Part shown: piece after piece, positions 23,731-30,967 of the stretch
How the letters are laid out: each line of letters opens with the position of its first letter
How positions within the stretch are numbered: the first letter of the stretch is position 1
NCBI GenBank assembly: GCA_030523425.1
Contig: JAUNIP010000015.1
Coordinates: 1 to 34,806, forward strand
Source of the DNA: Coriobacteriia bacterium
GTDB taxonomy: Bacteria > Actinomycetota > Coriobacteriia > Coriobacteriales > Eggerthellaceae
DNA length: 34,806 nt
Direction: 5' to 3'
Program-made: the position numbers and the translations under genes
The notes under the pieces: model-generated
Databases searched by the model: none
What the model was told of the DNA's origin: nothing
What the model saw: only the letters and a program-made list of their open reading frames with translations

Positions 23731-24077
23731 CTATCCCTTCGCCCCAGAAACTGCGGCAAGCACCTTCGCCAGAAAGGCGTCATCGATGCTGCCAAGCGGG
23801 CTGTCCCGCAGCAGTTCGTGATAGGCAAGACGGAAAAGGTAGTCCGTCCGTATGCTGGACGGAGCGCGAAGCCCGCATTCCTGCCAGTTCTCTATCGAAA
23901 TGTCGCCACTCTCATTCCGGGGGGCTTCGAGGTGATCTTTAGCGCGACGGCGGTCGCCTGGTCTCGGTCGACGTCAAGTATGAGCACAGGACGCACCTTG
24001 CCGATGTCGGGATGGTCCAGGAAATGCAGATATGTCAACCAAATCTGCCCCGGCCTCACGTTAGACCAGGTCATCAT
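23731..24077 (-). pseudogene. PemK/MazF-type toxin with a frameshift
   Basis: Translation starts at ATG 24077 (or 24074), overlapping the end of the antitoxin gene by 17 nt. The N-terminal part VRPGQIWLTYLHFLDHPDIG, then KVRPVLILDV, is the PemK signature. After ALKITSKPP the frame ends early at 23892. In the other frame the protein continues with RNESGDISIENWQECGL, then APSSIRTDYLFRLAYHELL, to a stop at 23731, giving the expected family length of about 115 aa. One missing base in the C-run on the coding strand (G-run 23919-23924) explains this. PemK toxins are ribonucleases that cleave mRNA. The frameshift could be a real inactivation, a slippage switch or a sequencing error. Confidence 0.8.
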
Positions 24078-24333
24078 AGAGCCCTTCGTCGTCGTCGTCC
24101 AGCTGGGCGGGCAAAATCGCGAAGCCAAGCGCTGGATCTATGTCGATGACGTCGACCGTGGCCCAGTCGATGTTGGGGATAGGTGCCTGGGGCGAGTCGT
24201 CGACCGGGCTGATGACCACCCACGGCTTCGAGTTGCGCAGTACGGTGACAGGGCGCTTCGTCCTGTTCACGGCGGCGGCTATCTTGGAGAAGTTCGCCCT
24301 GGTCTCGGCGACGGTTGCAGTCAGCTCAGACAT
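24061..24333 (-). CDS. Phd/YefM-type antitoxin
   Basis: 90 aa. The N-terminal half matches the Phd/YefM DNA-binding fold (TVAETRANFSKIAAAVNRTK, then PVTVLRNSKPWVVISPVDD). The C-terminal half is acidic (PAQLDDDDEGLYDDLV), as expected for the toxin-binding part. GAGGA lies 4 nt upstream of ATG. The gene overlaps the start of the PemK-like toxin gene, the usual antitoxin-first order. Antitoxins of this type repress their own operon; the palindrome at 24360-24371 is the likely site. Confidence 0.88.
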   Translation of the reverse strand: MSELTATVAETRANFSKIAAAVNRTKRPVTVLRNSKPWVVISPVDDSPQAPIPNIDWATVDVIDIDPALGFAILPAQLDDDDEGLYDDLV

Positions 24334-24359
24334 TGCTTCCTCGATTCTTCACGCTATCG

Positions 24360-24371
24360 TTATAGCTATAA
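24360..24371. promoter_or_regulatory. 12-bp palindrome upstream of the toxin-antitoxin operon
   Basis: TTATAGCTATAA lies 27 nt before the antitoxin start in an AT-rich stretch with -10-like sequences (TATTAT just upstream on the minus strand). Its place fits autoregulation by the antitoxin. Confidence 0.6.
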
Positions 24372-24414
24372 TAATAGCCTAATTGGAACAGCATGAGAAC
24401 ACCTAAACCAGAAT

Positions 24415-24487
24415 GCCCTGGGCGACCTCCTTATCGCCCAGGGCGGCATACTTGGCTCCTGCGGGCGGGGAAAGGGCGAACCCCGCC
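24415..24487 (-). terminator. Two hairpins after the restriction operon
   Basis: The first hairpin after hsdR is GGCGGGG/CCCCGCC (24464-24487). The second is a perfect 11-bp stem (24415-24425 with 24434-24444). T-runs are short, so termination may be partial. They separate the restriction operon from the toxin-antitoxin promoter on the same strand. Confidence 0.5.
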
Positions 24488-24490
24488 GGC

Positions 24491-27400
24491 TTACCTTCCC
24501 AGCCCGCTGAACCGCTCGAAGAACGCCTTCAGGCGGTCGAGCACGCGGGCCTTCATGCTGGCGTACTCCCCCTCCGGGGCGAAGCGGCTGGGCTTGGCGG
24601 TCATCAGGGCCGCAACCTCGGTGCCGCTCTCGGGCACGCCACCATCGGCGAAGGAGCGTTCCACCAGCGCGCGGGTGGCGTCCGCATCCAGGGCCTCCTC
24701 ATCGATGATGGCCCCAAGCTCAGCCTCTTTGGCTTCCGCCACATAACGCTCCCAGTCGGCGGCAACGTCGTCGCTGGCGCTCAGGCCGTCAATGAAGCGC
24801 TCTATCAGGTCGCGCTTGTTGCGCAGCTCGTAGCTGGCGGAGATGGCGCGCTCGATGTCGCCTAGCACCACCTTGTCGGCGCAGTGCCCGTCGTGGTACT
24901 TCTGCACCAGCATCAGGATGTAGTCGATGTTGATGTCAACCTGCTTCAGAAGCTCTATCTCGAACACCAGGTCGTCGTTGATGATGGCGGCCTCCTCCCC
25001 GCCGCCGCGCATCTGCTGGTACAGGTCGGTGTACACGCTGCGATAGTCCTGCTCGTCGCGGGGCGAAAGAGTGTCGTCGGCGGCGAAGTCGTCGAAGGCC
25101 GTCAGGATGTTGCGCAGCCGCAGGATCACGCCGAACAGGCGGATGAAGTCCCTCTGGTCCTTCTCGCCCATAAGCGCCCCTGCAAGCAGCGCCTCTAACG
25201 GGAAGCGCTCGGAAAGCTCGGCCAGGCGCTGCCGGTACTCGCCCAGGTACTCCGCGTAGGGCTTCAGCAGCACCACGCCGCCGGCGTCGGCGTCGCCGAA
25301 CAGGCTGATGGCGCGGTTCACCCGGTCCTCCAGGTTGCGGAAGCACACGATGTTGCCGTAGGCCTTCACGCTGTTGAGTATGCGGTTCGTGCGCGAAAAC
25401 GCCTGTATCAGCCCGTGGTCGCGCAGGTCCTTGTCCACCCACAGCGTGTTCAGCGTGGTGGCGTCGAAGCCGGTCAGGAACATGTTCACCACTATGGTCA
25501 GGTCAACCTGGCGGTCCTTCATGCGGTCGGAGAGGTCCTTGTAGTAGTTCTGGAAGCCGTCTGGGCCCGAAGCCGTGCTGTAGCTGGTGGAGAACAGGGC
25601 GTTGTAGTCGGCTATGGCCGCGTCCAGGAAGTCACGCGATGGCGCGTCCAGGCTCTCCACGTCGAAGGTCTCGTCGGGCAGCCCGCACCCGTCGTCGGCC
25701 TCGTTGGGCCCGAAGCTGTAGATGAGCGCCACCTTCAACTGCTCGCCGCCGCGTTCAGCCTGCAGCCGCTTGAACGCGGAATAGTACACCTTGGCCATGT
25801 CGATGCTGGCTGTGGCAAGGATGCTGTTGAAGCCCATGACGCGCCTGCCCCCGTGGGTGTATCCGCTGGCGCGCTTGGTCTTCTGCGCATAGTGGTCAAG
25901 GATGTAGTTCACCACTAAGTCCACGCGCCGGCTGTCCTTGTAGGCGCCCTCCCGGTAGATGTCGTACACCTTCTCGTCGGGGAAGTCCTCCCGCTTCCTG
26001 ATGGTCTGGATGTAGTCCACGCGGAAGGGCAGCACGTTCTCGTCGCGGATGGCGTCCACTATGGTGTAGGTGTGCAGCCTATCGCCGAAGGCCTGCTGGG
26101 TGGTGCGCAGGTTGGCGTTTCGCCCCGTGCCCGCGTTCTGGGCGAAGATGGGCGTGCCGGTGAAGCCAAAAAGGTGGTAGGCCTTGAAGTGCTTGGTGAT
26201 GGCCACGTGCATCTCGCCGAACTGGCTGCGGTGGCACTCGTCGAAGATGATCACGCAGTGCTTGGCGTACACGTCGTGCTTGGGGTTCTTCTTTATGAAG
26301 CAGGACAGCTTCTGGATGGTGGTCACCAGGATGCGGCAGTCGGGGTTGGCCAGCTGGCGGGAAAGCACCGTGGTGGTCTCCGTGGCGTCAACGGCGCCCT
26401 TCTCGAAGCGGTCGTACTCCTTCATAGTCTGGTAGTCCAGGTCCTTGCGGTCCACCACGAACAGCACCTTGTCCACGCCGGCCATGGCGCTGGCCAGCTG
26501 GGCGGTCTTGAAGCTGGTCAGCGTCTTGCCGGAGCCGGTGGTGTGCCACACGTAGCCGCCTGCGCGAAGCGTGCCCAGCATGGACTTGTCGTTCTCGCTG
26601 ATGAGCATGCGGTTAAGGATGCGCTCCGTGGCCACTATCTGGTAGGGCCGCATGACCAGCAGCTTCTCGTCCACGTCGAACACGCAGTACTTTGTCAGGA
26701 TGTTCAGCAGCGCGTGGCGGGCGAAGAAGGTGGCGGTGAAGGGCGCCAGGTCGTAGATGGGCACGTTGTCGGCATCTGCCCACCAGCTGGTGAACTTGAA
26801 GCTGTTCGACGTCTTCTTGCCCTTGGCCTTGCGCCCCGCGCGCTCCCGGATGGCGGAGAAGCGCGTGGTGTTGGAGTAGTACTTGGTGTGCGTGCCGTTA
26901 GAGATGACGAAGATCTGCACGTACTCGTACAGCCCGCAGCCGCTCCAGAAGCTGTCGCGCTGGTAGCGCTCTATCTGGTTGAACGCCTCAGCCAAGGCCA
27001 CGCCGCGGCGCTTCAGCTCCACGTGCACCAGCGGCAGCCCGTTCACCAGCACGGTCACGTCGTAGCGGTTCTCGTAGGCGCCGGTGTTGGTGTACTGGTT
27101 CATCACCTGCAGGCGGTTGTTGTGGACGTTCCGCTTGTCTATCAGCTGCACGTTGCGCGTGCTGCCGTCGTCCCGGGTAAGGGCGAACACGTGGTCGCGC
27201 TGGATGCGACGGGTCTTGTCGGCTATGCCGTCGTTCTCCGCGGCTATCCAGCCCTTGAACAGGCGGTTCCACTCCTTGTCGGTGAAGACCATGCGGTTCA
27301 GGGCTTCAAGCTGCGTGCGCAGGTTGGTGATAAGCTCTTGTTCGCTGGCAACGACAAGCCGATCGTAGCCCTGGCGCACCAGCTGGTCGATGAACGCCTG

Positions 27401-27589
27401 CTCCAGCTGGGCCTCGCTCTGGTAGGCAGACGCCCGTCGCTGCTGCTTGGGTAGAGTCGAGCACACCGTTGCCTGCCCTCCGAACGCCATGACGTCGAAG
27501 TCGATGCTGCCCGGCAGGTCGTCCGCTAGGGATGCCTGGGGCTCGTCGGTGGGAAAGGAAGTGACTTCGTAATCGTAGGAATCAATCAT
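24491..27589 (-). CDS. hsdR: Type I restriction enzyme R subunit (translocase/endonuclease)
   Basis: 1032 aa. The N-terminal nuclease domain has the PD-(D/E)xK-like pattern Asp177 (YDVTV) and E191-L-K193 (VHVELKRRG). The SF2 helicase motor has Walker A at about 350-356 (TTGSGKT), the DECH box at 450-453 and GFTGTP soon after; the second RecA domain contains FLTGFDATTLNTLWVDK and QAFSRTNRI. It cuts unmodified DNA after ATP-driven translocation, together with HsdM and HsdS. The start at 27589 is chosen because it overlaps the stop of the 146-aa gene (ATGA) and has AAGGAG upstream; an upstream in-frame ATG would overlap that gene. Length is typical and no disruption is seen. Confidence 0.96.
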   Translation of the reverse strand: MIDSYDYEVTSFPTDEPQASLADDLPGSIDFDVMAFGGQATVCSTLPKQQRRASAYQSEAQLEQAFIDQLVRQGYDRLVVASEQELITNLRTQLEALNRMVFTDKEWNRLFKGWIAAENDGIADKTRRIQRDHVFALTRDDGSTRNVQLIDKRNVHNNRLQVMNQYTNTGAYENRYDVTVLVNGLPLVHVELKRRGVALAEAFNQIERYQRDSFWSGCGLYEYVQIFVISNGTHTKYYSNTTRFSAIRERAGRKAKGKKTSNSFKFTSWWADADNVPIYDLAPFTATFFARHALLNILTKYCVFDVDEKLLVMRPYQIVATERILNRMLISENDKSMLGTLRAGGYVWHTTGSGKTLTSFKTAQLASAMAGVDKVLFVVDRKDLDYQTMKEYDRFEKGAVDATETTTVLSRQLANPDCRILVTTIQKLSCFIKKNPKHDVYAKHCVIIFDECHRSQFGEMHVAITKHFKAYHLFGFTGTPIFAQNAGTGRNANLRTTQQAFGDRLHTYTIVDAIRDENVLPFRVDYIQTIRKREDFPDEKVYDIYREGAYKDSRRVDLVVNYILDHYAQKTKRASGYTHGGRRVMGFNSILATASIDMAKVYYSAFKRLQAERGGEQLKVALIYSFGPNEADDGCGLPDETFDVESLDAPSRDFLDAAIADYNALFSTSYSTASGPDGFQNYYKDLSDRMKDRQVDLTIVVNMFLTGFDATTLNTLWVDKDLRDHGLIQAFSRTNRILNSVKAYGNIVCFRNLEDRVNRAISLFGDADAGGVVLLKPYAEYLGEYRQRLAELSERFPLEALLAGALMGEKDQRDFIRLFGVILRLRNILTAFDDFAADDTLSPRDEQDYRSVYTDLYQQMRGGGEEAAIINDDLVFEIELLKQVDINIDYILMLVQKYHDGHCADKVVLGDIERAISASYELRNKRDLIERFIDGLSASDDVAADWERYVAEAKEAELGAIIDEEALDADATRALVERSFADGGVPESGTEVAALMTAKPSRFAPEGEYASMKARVLDRLKAFFERFSGLGR

Positions 27590-28026
27590 GCGCCAGGCTC
27601 CTTGACATCGATGATGAAGTACGGGCTCATGCTGTGCCTTGAGGCCTCTGTCAGAACTTTTCCCGACGATGCCACGTAGCACTTGGACATGACCCTAGGA
27701 TCGGCTCTCTCGAAGCGGGCCACCTTGAACCAGCAACTGAAGTCCGCGGCGTCATCTCGATAGTAGGCCGGGATACCCTCCTTGGGTGGTGTCTCTCTGG
27801 TTATCGCTACCACATGGGCCCACCAACGATCGGTCCCGCCGCTGTGAATGAGCAGGATTTTGGAATCGCCCTCAGCAAGGATGCCTTCGGCAACCCTGGC
27901 CGAAACGGGAGACCCCAGCTTTCCGTACCAAACAAAGCCCAGCTCGGCAATCACATCTTCGTGGGCAGCGATGGTGCCGCACGGAGGTGCGAAGTTCTCT
28001 GCGAACCGAAGAGCGACCGTGCGCAT
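27586..28026 (-). CDS. 146-aa protein inside the type I restriction operon
   Basis: Not assigned to a named family with certainty. Visible features are VWYGKLGSPVSARVAEGIL, KILLIHSGGTDRWWAHVVAI, a YYRDD segment, CWFKVARFE and a conserved-looking end RHSMSPYFIIDVK. Beta-strand-like blocks with aromatic residues recall PUA-like/EVE domains, which can read modified bases, but this is an inference. The start codon follows the hsdS stop directly (TAGATG), and the stop overlaps the hsdR start (ATGA). It is therefore translationally coupled on both sides and probably part of the restriction system or its control. Base composition is similar to hsdR. Confidence 0.85.
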   Translation of the reverse strand: MRTVALRFAENFAPPCGTIAAHEDVIAELGFVWYGKLGSPVSARVAEGILAEGDSKILLIHSGGTDRWWAHVVAITRETPPKEGIPAYYRDDAADFSCWFKVARFERADPRVMSKCYVASSGKVLTEASRHSMSPYFIIDVKEPGA

Positions 28027-29157
28027 CTAGATCGCCTTCTTCTCCGGGAATGACAGCAGCTTGTCCCGATAATAAGCGTACTGTTTGCGGCGGGCTTCGA
28101 TTTCGGCTGGAAGGCCCTGCGAGATGTCGTTTACCAGTGTGTCGAACTGGTCGAGGATGGCCACGATGCGGGCTTGTTCTCCGAGGGGCGGGACGGGAAT
28201 TTTTGCCTTCAATATGTTGTCGTTATAAAGCCTGGAAATAGTTCCACCAGCTGAAATATACCAGGGTGAGGTCTGGTAGATATACGATAAGTAACTATTC
28301 GTGACTTGGGTGCCATCGTGCTCAAGCCACACTATGTTGCTGTCTTGGAAGTACGAGGGTTTCCCGTCGAATACCACAGTTCTACCAATGGTGCCGGCAG
28401 CAGATATCAGTATGTCCCCTTTTTTTGGGTAGCTATACTTTCCAGCATAATCATCGAACAGTTCCTTGGAAATGAACGCATTTGCTTGCCCGCCGAAAGT
28501 GCCAATCTTGTAAAAGGGGATATCCCCTGAATCAGATGTCTGATGCTTCATAATCCGCTTGCACATCCTGACTGCACCGACTTCACCCAACGTGGCCCAC
28601 GGCACGTTGTTGCCGAAAGTCAACAGTCGGTCGCGGTAGTGGGCGTACTGGGCCCTCCGGGCCTCCAGCTCCGCCTCCAGCTCCGCGAAGGAGTCTAGCA
28701 CCCGCACAATCTCCTCCTGCACCTCAACCGGCGGCACGGGGATACGGAGTTTTGCAAGGTCTTTCCCGTGGACGTGCGGAACACCGCTGCCTTTCTTGAG
28801 AGAATACAGCCAATCTTGTTTTGAAACCAACAGTTGATAAATGAACTTTGGTGTAATTACTCTTTGGTCAAGGGGCTCAACCGAAAACGCGTCCGAAACC
28901 CAAATAGGTTCTGTCCACAAAGAAACGTAACCAGCATAAGCCCCCGAGCCAGCAACAACAACGGTCGTGCCTTCCCTGTTTGATTCACCATGATAGTAAG
29001 CAGGCTTTTGCCCGCCAGCAACTACAGGTATCGTTCCTTCCTTCGTTTCCTTCTGTGTTATCGTTTTCCCTCGAGTGAAAGAACAAACGTCGTAGATATT
29101 GCAAAACTCCACCCCATCAGGGCAAAGCCGCTGCACCAGCTCGTCAATCCTGCTCAT
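28027..29157 (-). CDS. hsdS: Type I restriction-modification specificity subunit
   Basis: 376 aa. Two target recognition domains (about 10-140 and 185-325) alternate with two conserved helical regions. These are EIVRVLDSFAELEAELEARR with QYAHYRDRLLTFG in the middle, and RIVAILDQFDTLVNDIS with QYAYYRDKLLSF at the end. Each recognition domain ends in a [KR]IPVPP motif (LRIPVPP, KIPVPP). HsdS decides which bipartite DNA sequence the complex methylates and cuts. The start at 29157 overlaps the hsdM stop (ATGA). The recognition-domain DNA (about 28200-28560 and 28740-29100) is much richer in A+T than the flanking genes, as expected for exchanged segments. It is intact and slightly shorter than usual. 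Confidence 0.95.
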   Translation of the reverse strand: MSRIDELVQRLCPDGVEFCNIYDVCSFTRGKTITQKETKEGTIPVVAGGQKPAYYHGESNREGTTVVVAGSGAYAGYVSLWTEPIWVSDAFSVEPLDQRVITPKFIYQLLVSKQDWLYSLKKGSGVPHVHGKDLAKLRIPVPPVEVQEEIVRVLDSFAELEAELEARRAQYAHYRDRLLTFGNNVPWATLGEVGAVRMCKRIMKHQTSDSGDIPFYKIGTFGGQANAFISKELFDDYAGKYSYPKKGDILISAAGTIGRTVVFDGKPSYFQDSNIVWLEHDGTQVTNSYLSYIYQTSPWYISAGGTISRLYNDNILKAKIPVPPLGEQARIVAILDQFDTLVNDISQGLPAEIEARRKQYAYYRDKLLSFPEKKAI

Positions 29158-30743
29158 CGCGCAGTCCCTTCCAAGTCGGCCACTATGGCGTCTATCTGGC
29201 GGCGCAGCTCGTCTTCGCGGGCCACTATGCGGGCTATTTCGGCGTTTAGGGCCTGGATGTCCACCTCTTCGCGGTCGTCGGGCTTCTCCACGTAGCTGCT
29301 GACGGACAGGTTCACGTCGTTGGCAATCACGTCGTCGTTGGGCACCAGCTTGCTGAAGTGGTCCTCTTCCGTGCGCTCTTCGATAACTGCCATGATGCGG
29401 TCGATGTTTTCCGGCATCAGCTTGTTCTTGGAGTCGCGGCGCTGAAACTGGTCGCCGGCGTCCACGAACAGGATGTCGTTGGCGCGCTTGTTCTTCTTCA
29501 GCACCAGGATGCACGTGGCTATGGTGGTGCCGAAGAACAGGTCGGGCGGCAGCTGGATGACGGCGTCCACGAAGTTGTTCTGCACCAGGTACCGGCGGAT
29601 CTTCGCCTCCGCCCCGCCGCGGTAGAGCACGCCAGGGAACTCGACTATCGCCGCCGTGCCTTCGGTGGACAGCCACGAAAGCATGTGCATGGTGAAGGCC
29701 AGGTCCGCCTTGCTGGCCGGCGCCAGCACACCCGCGGGCGAAAAGCGCGCGTCGTTGATGAGCAGCGGGTTGGCCTTGCCTTCCCACTTGATGGAGTAGG
29801 GCGGGTTGGACACGATGGCGTCGAAGGGCTCGTCGTCCCAGTGGGCGGGCTCCTTCAGCGTGTCGCCCAGCGCTATGTCGAACTTGTCGAAGTTGATGTC
29901 GTGCAGGAACATGTTGATGCGCGCCAGGTTGTAGGTGGTCAGGTTCACTTCCTGCCCGAAGTAGCCGTTGCGCACGCTGCCGGGGCCAAGCAGCTTCGCG
30001 AACTTCAGCAGCAGGCCGCCGCTTCCGCAGCAGGGGTCGTACACCTTGTTGATGCTGGTGCGCCCGCCGATGGCTATGCGCGCCAGAAGCTCGCCGACCT
30101 CCTGGGGCGTGAAGAACTCGCCGCCGGACTTGCCCGCGTTGCTGGCGTACATGGTCATCAGGAACTCGTAGGCGTCGCCGAACGCGTCGATGCTGTTGTC
30201 CTGGAAGGCGCCGCCGAAGTCCAGGGAGCCTATCTTGGTGAGCAGCTTCACCAGCTTCTTGTTGCGCTCGATCACCGTGTTGCCCAGCTTGGCCGAGTTC
30301 ACGTCCATGTCGTCGAACAGGCCCCTCAGGTCGCCTTCGCTTTCGGTGCCCACGGCGGAGCCTTCGATGTTCTTGAACGCCTGGGCCAGCAGCTCGTTTA
30401 AGTCCTGGCCGTCTTCGGCAAGCCGCATGCCGTCCTTGTCAACGCGGGAAAGGATGTTGCAGAACAGCTCGCTTGGCAGGATGAAGAAGCCCTTCTCCGC
30501 CACAGTGACCGCGCGGCCGAACTCGGCCTGGGCGTCGGGCAGCTTGGCGTAGTTAAAGGCGGGGTCGCCCTCCTGCTGGGCCAGGTAGGCGCACAGGTTC
30601 TCGCTGATGAAGCGGTAGAACAGCGTGCACAGGATGTACTGCTTGAAGTCCCAGCCGTCCACGCTGCCGCGAAGGTCGTCGGCGATGGACCAGATGGTCT
30701 TGTGCAGCTCGGCGCGCTGCTGGTCGCGGGTGGTGTCGGGCAT
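29154..30743 (-). CDS. hsdM: Type I restriction-modification DNA methyltransferase subunit
   Basis: 529 aa. An N-terminal helical HsdM_N domain (about 10-150) is followed by the N6-adenine methyltransferase domain. That domain carries the SAM-binding motif DPCCGSGG (236-243) and catalytic NPPY (313-316), preceded by GEFFTPQEVGELLA. It methylates adenine in the target chosen by HsdS and is needed for restriction by HsdR. The start at 30743 has AAGGAG 6 nt upstream; a longer frame to 30851 lacks one. TACAAT at 30784-30789 on the minus strand is a plausible -10 box without a clear -35. It is the first gene of an operon: hsdM, hsdS, a 146-aa protein, hsdR. Confidence 0.96.
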   Translation of the reverse strand: MPDTTRDQQRAELHKTIWSIADDLRGSVDGWDFKQYILCTLFYRFISENLCAYLAQQEGDPAFNYAKLPDAQAEFGRAVTVAEKGFFILPSELFCNILSRVDKDGMRLAEDGQDLNELLAQAFKNIEGSAVGTESEGDLRGLFDDMDVNSAKLGNTVIERNKKLVKLLTKIGSLDFGGAFQDNSIDAFGDAYEFLMTMYASNAGKSGGEFFTPQEVGELLARIAIGGRTSINKVYDPCCGSGGLLLKFAKLLGPGSVRNGYFGQEVNLTTYNLARINMFLHDINFDKFDIALGDTLKEPAHWDDEPFDAIVSNPPYSIKWEGKANPLLINDARFSPAGVLAPASKADLAFTMHMLSWLSTEGTAAIVEFPGVLYRGGAEAKIRRYLVQNNFVDAVIQLPPDLFFGTTIATCILVLKKNKRANDILFVDAGDQFQRRDSKNKLMPENIDRIMAVIEERTEEDHFSKLVPNDDVIANDVNLSVSSYVEKPDDREEVDIQALNAEIARIVAREDELRRQIDAIVADLEGTAR

Positions 30744-30907
30744 TCCGTGCTCCTTGGGTTCGCGTGTGGTGTTGCGTGGCTCTATTGTATGCGTTCGGAG
30801 TGCGTTGCGGCGCGGCGGCGTGCGTTTGTGCGCTAGGTGTAGGCGGCGCAACCCTCACCGCTGTCACCGTAGGTGTATTTCCCTCGCTGGTGGAAGCCAT
30901 AGAAACG

Positions 30908-30944
30908 AAAAAAGCAACGCCGCCAGAGATGCGGCGGCGTGGCT
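30908..30944 (-). terminator. Terminator of the 1233-aa surface-protein gene
   Basis: ACGCCGCC and GGCGGCGT pair around an 8-nt loop, extended by AAGC/GCTT. On the minus strand the stem is followed by six T. It lies 24 nt after the stop of the large surface protein and upstream of hsdM. Confidence 0.8.
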
Positions 30945-30967
30945 TTGCATTGGCGGATGCCGTGCCC

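Noticed and set aside
23703-24396. Plus-strand frames at 23703-23942 and 23818-24396
   Set aside because: They are antisense to the toxin and antitoxin frames, which have family signatures.
29154-29157. Frameshift or lost stop between hsdM and hsdS
   Set aside because: The overlap is a normal ATGA stop-start coupling.
28027-29157. Phase-variable, invertible hsdS driven by the nearby recombinase
   Set aside because: No second hsdS copy or inverted repeats are visible in the window, and the recombinase is truncated and lies several kilobases away.
28027-29787. 586-codon reading of hsdS starting at 29787
   Set aside because: The first 210 codons overlap hsdM in another frame and are low-complexity; the ATG at 29157 overlaps the hsdM stop as in other operons of this type.
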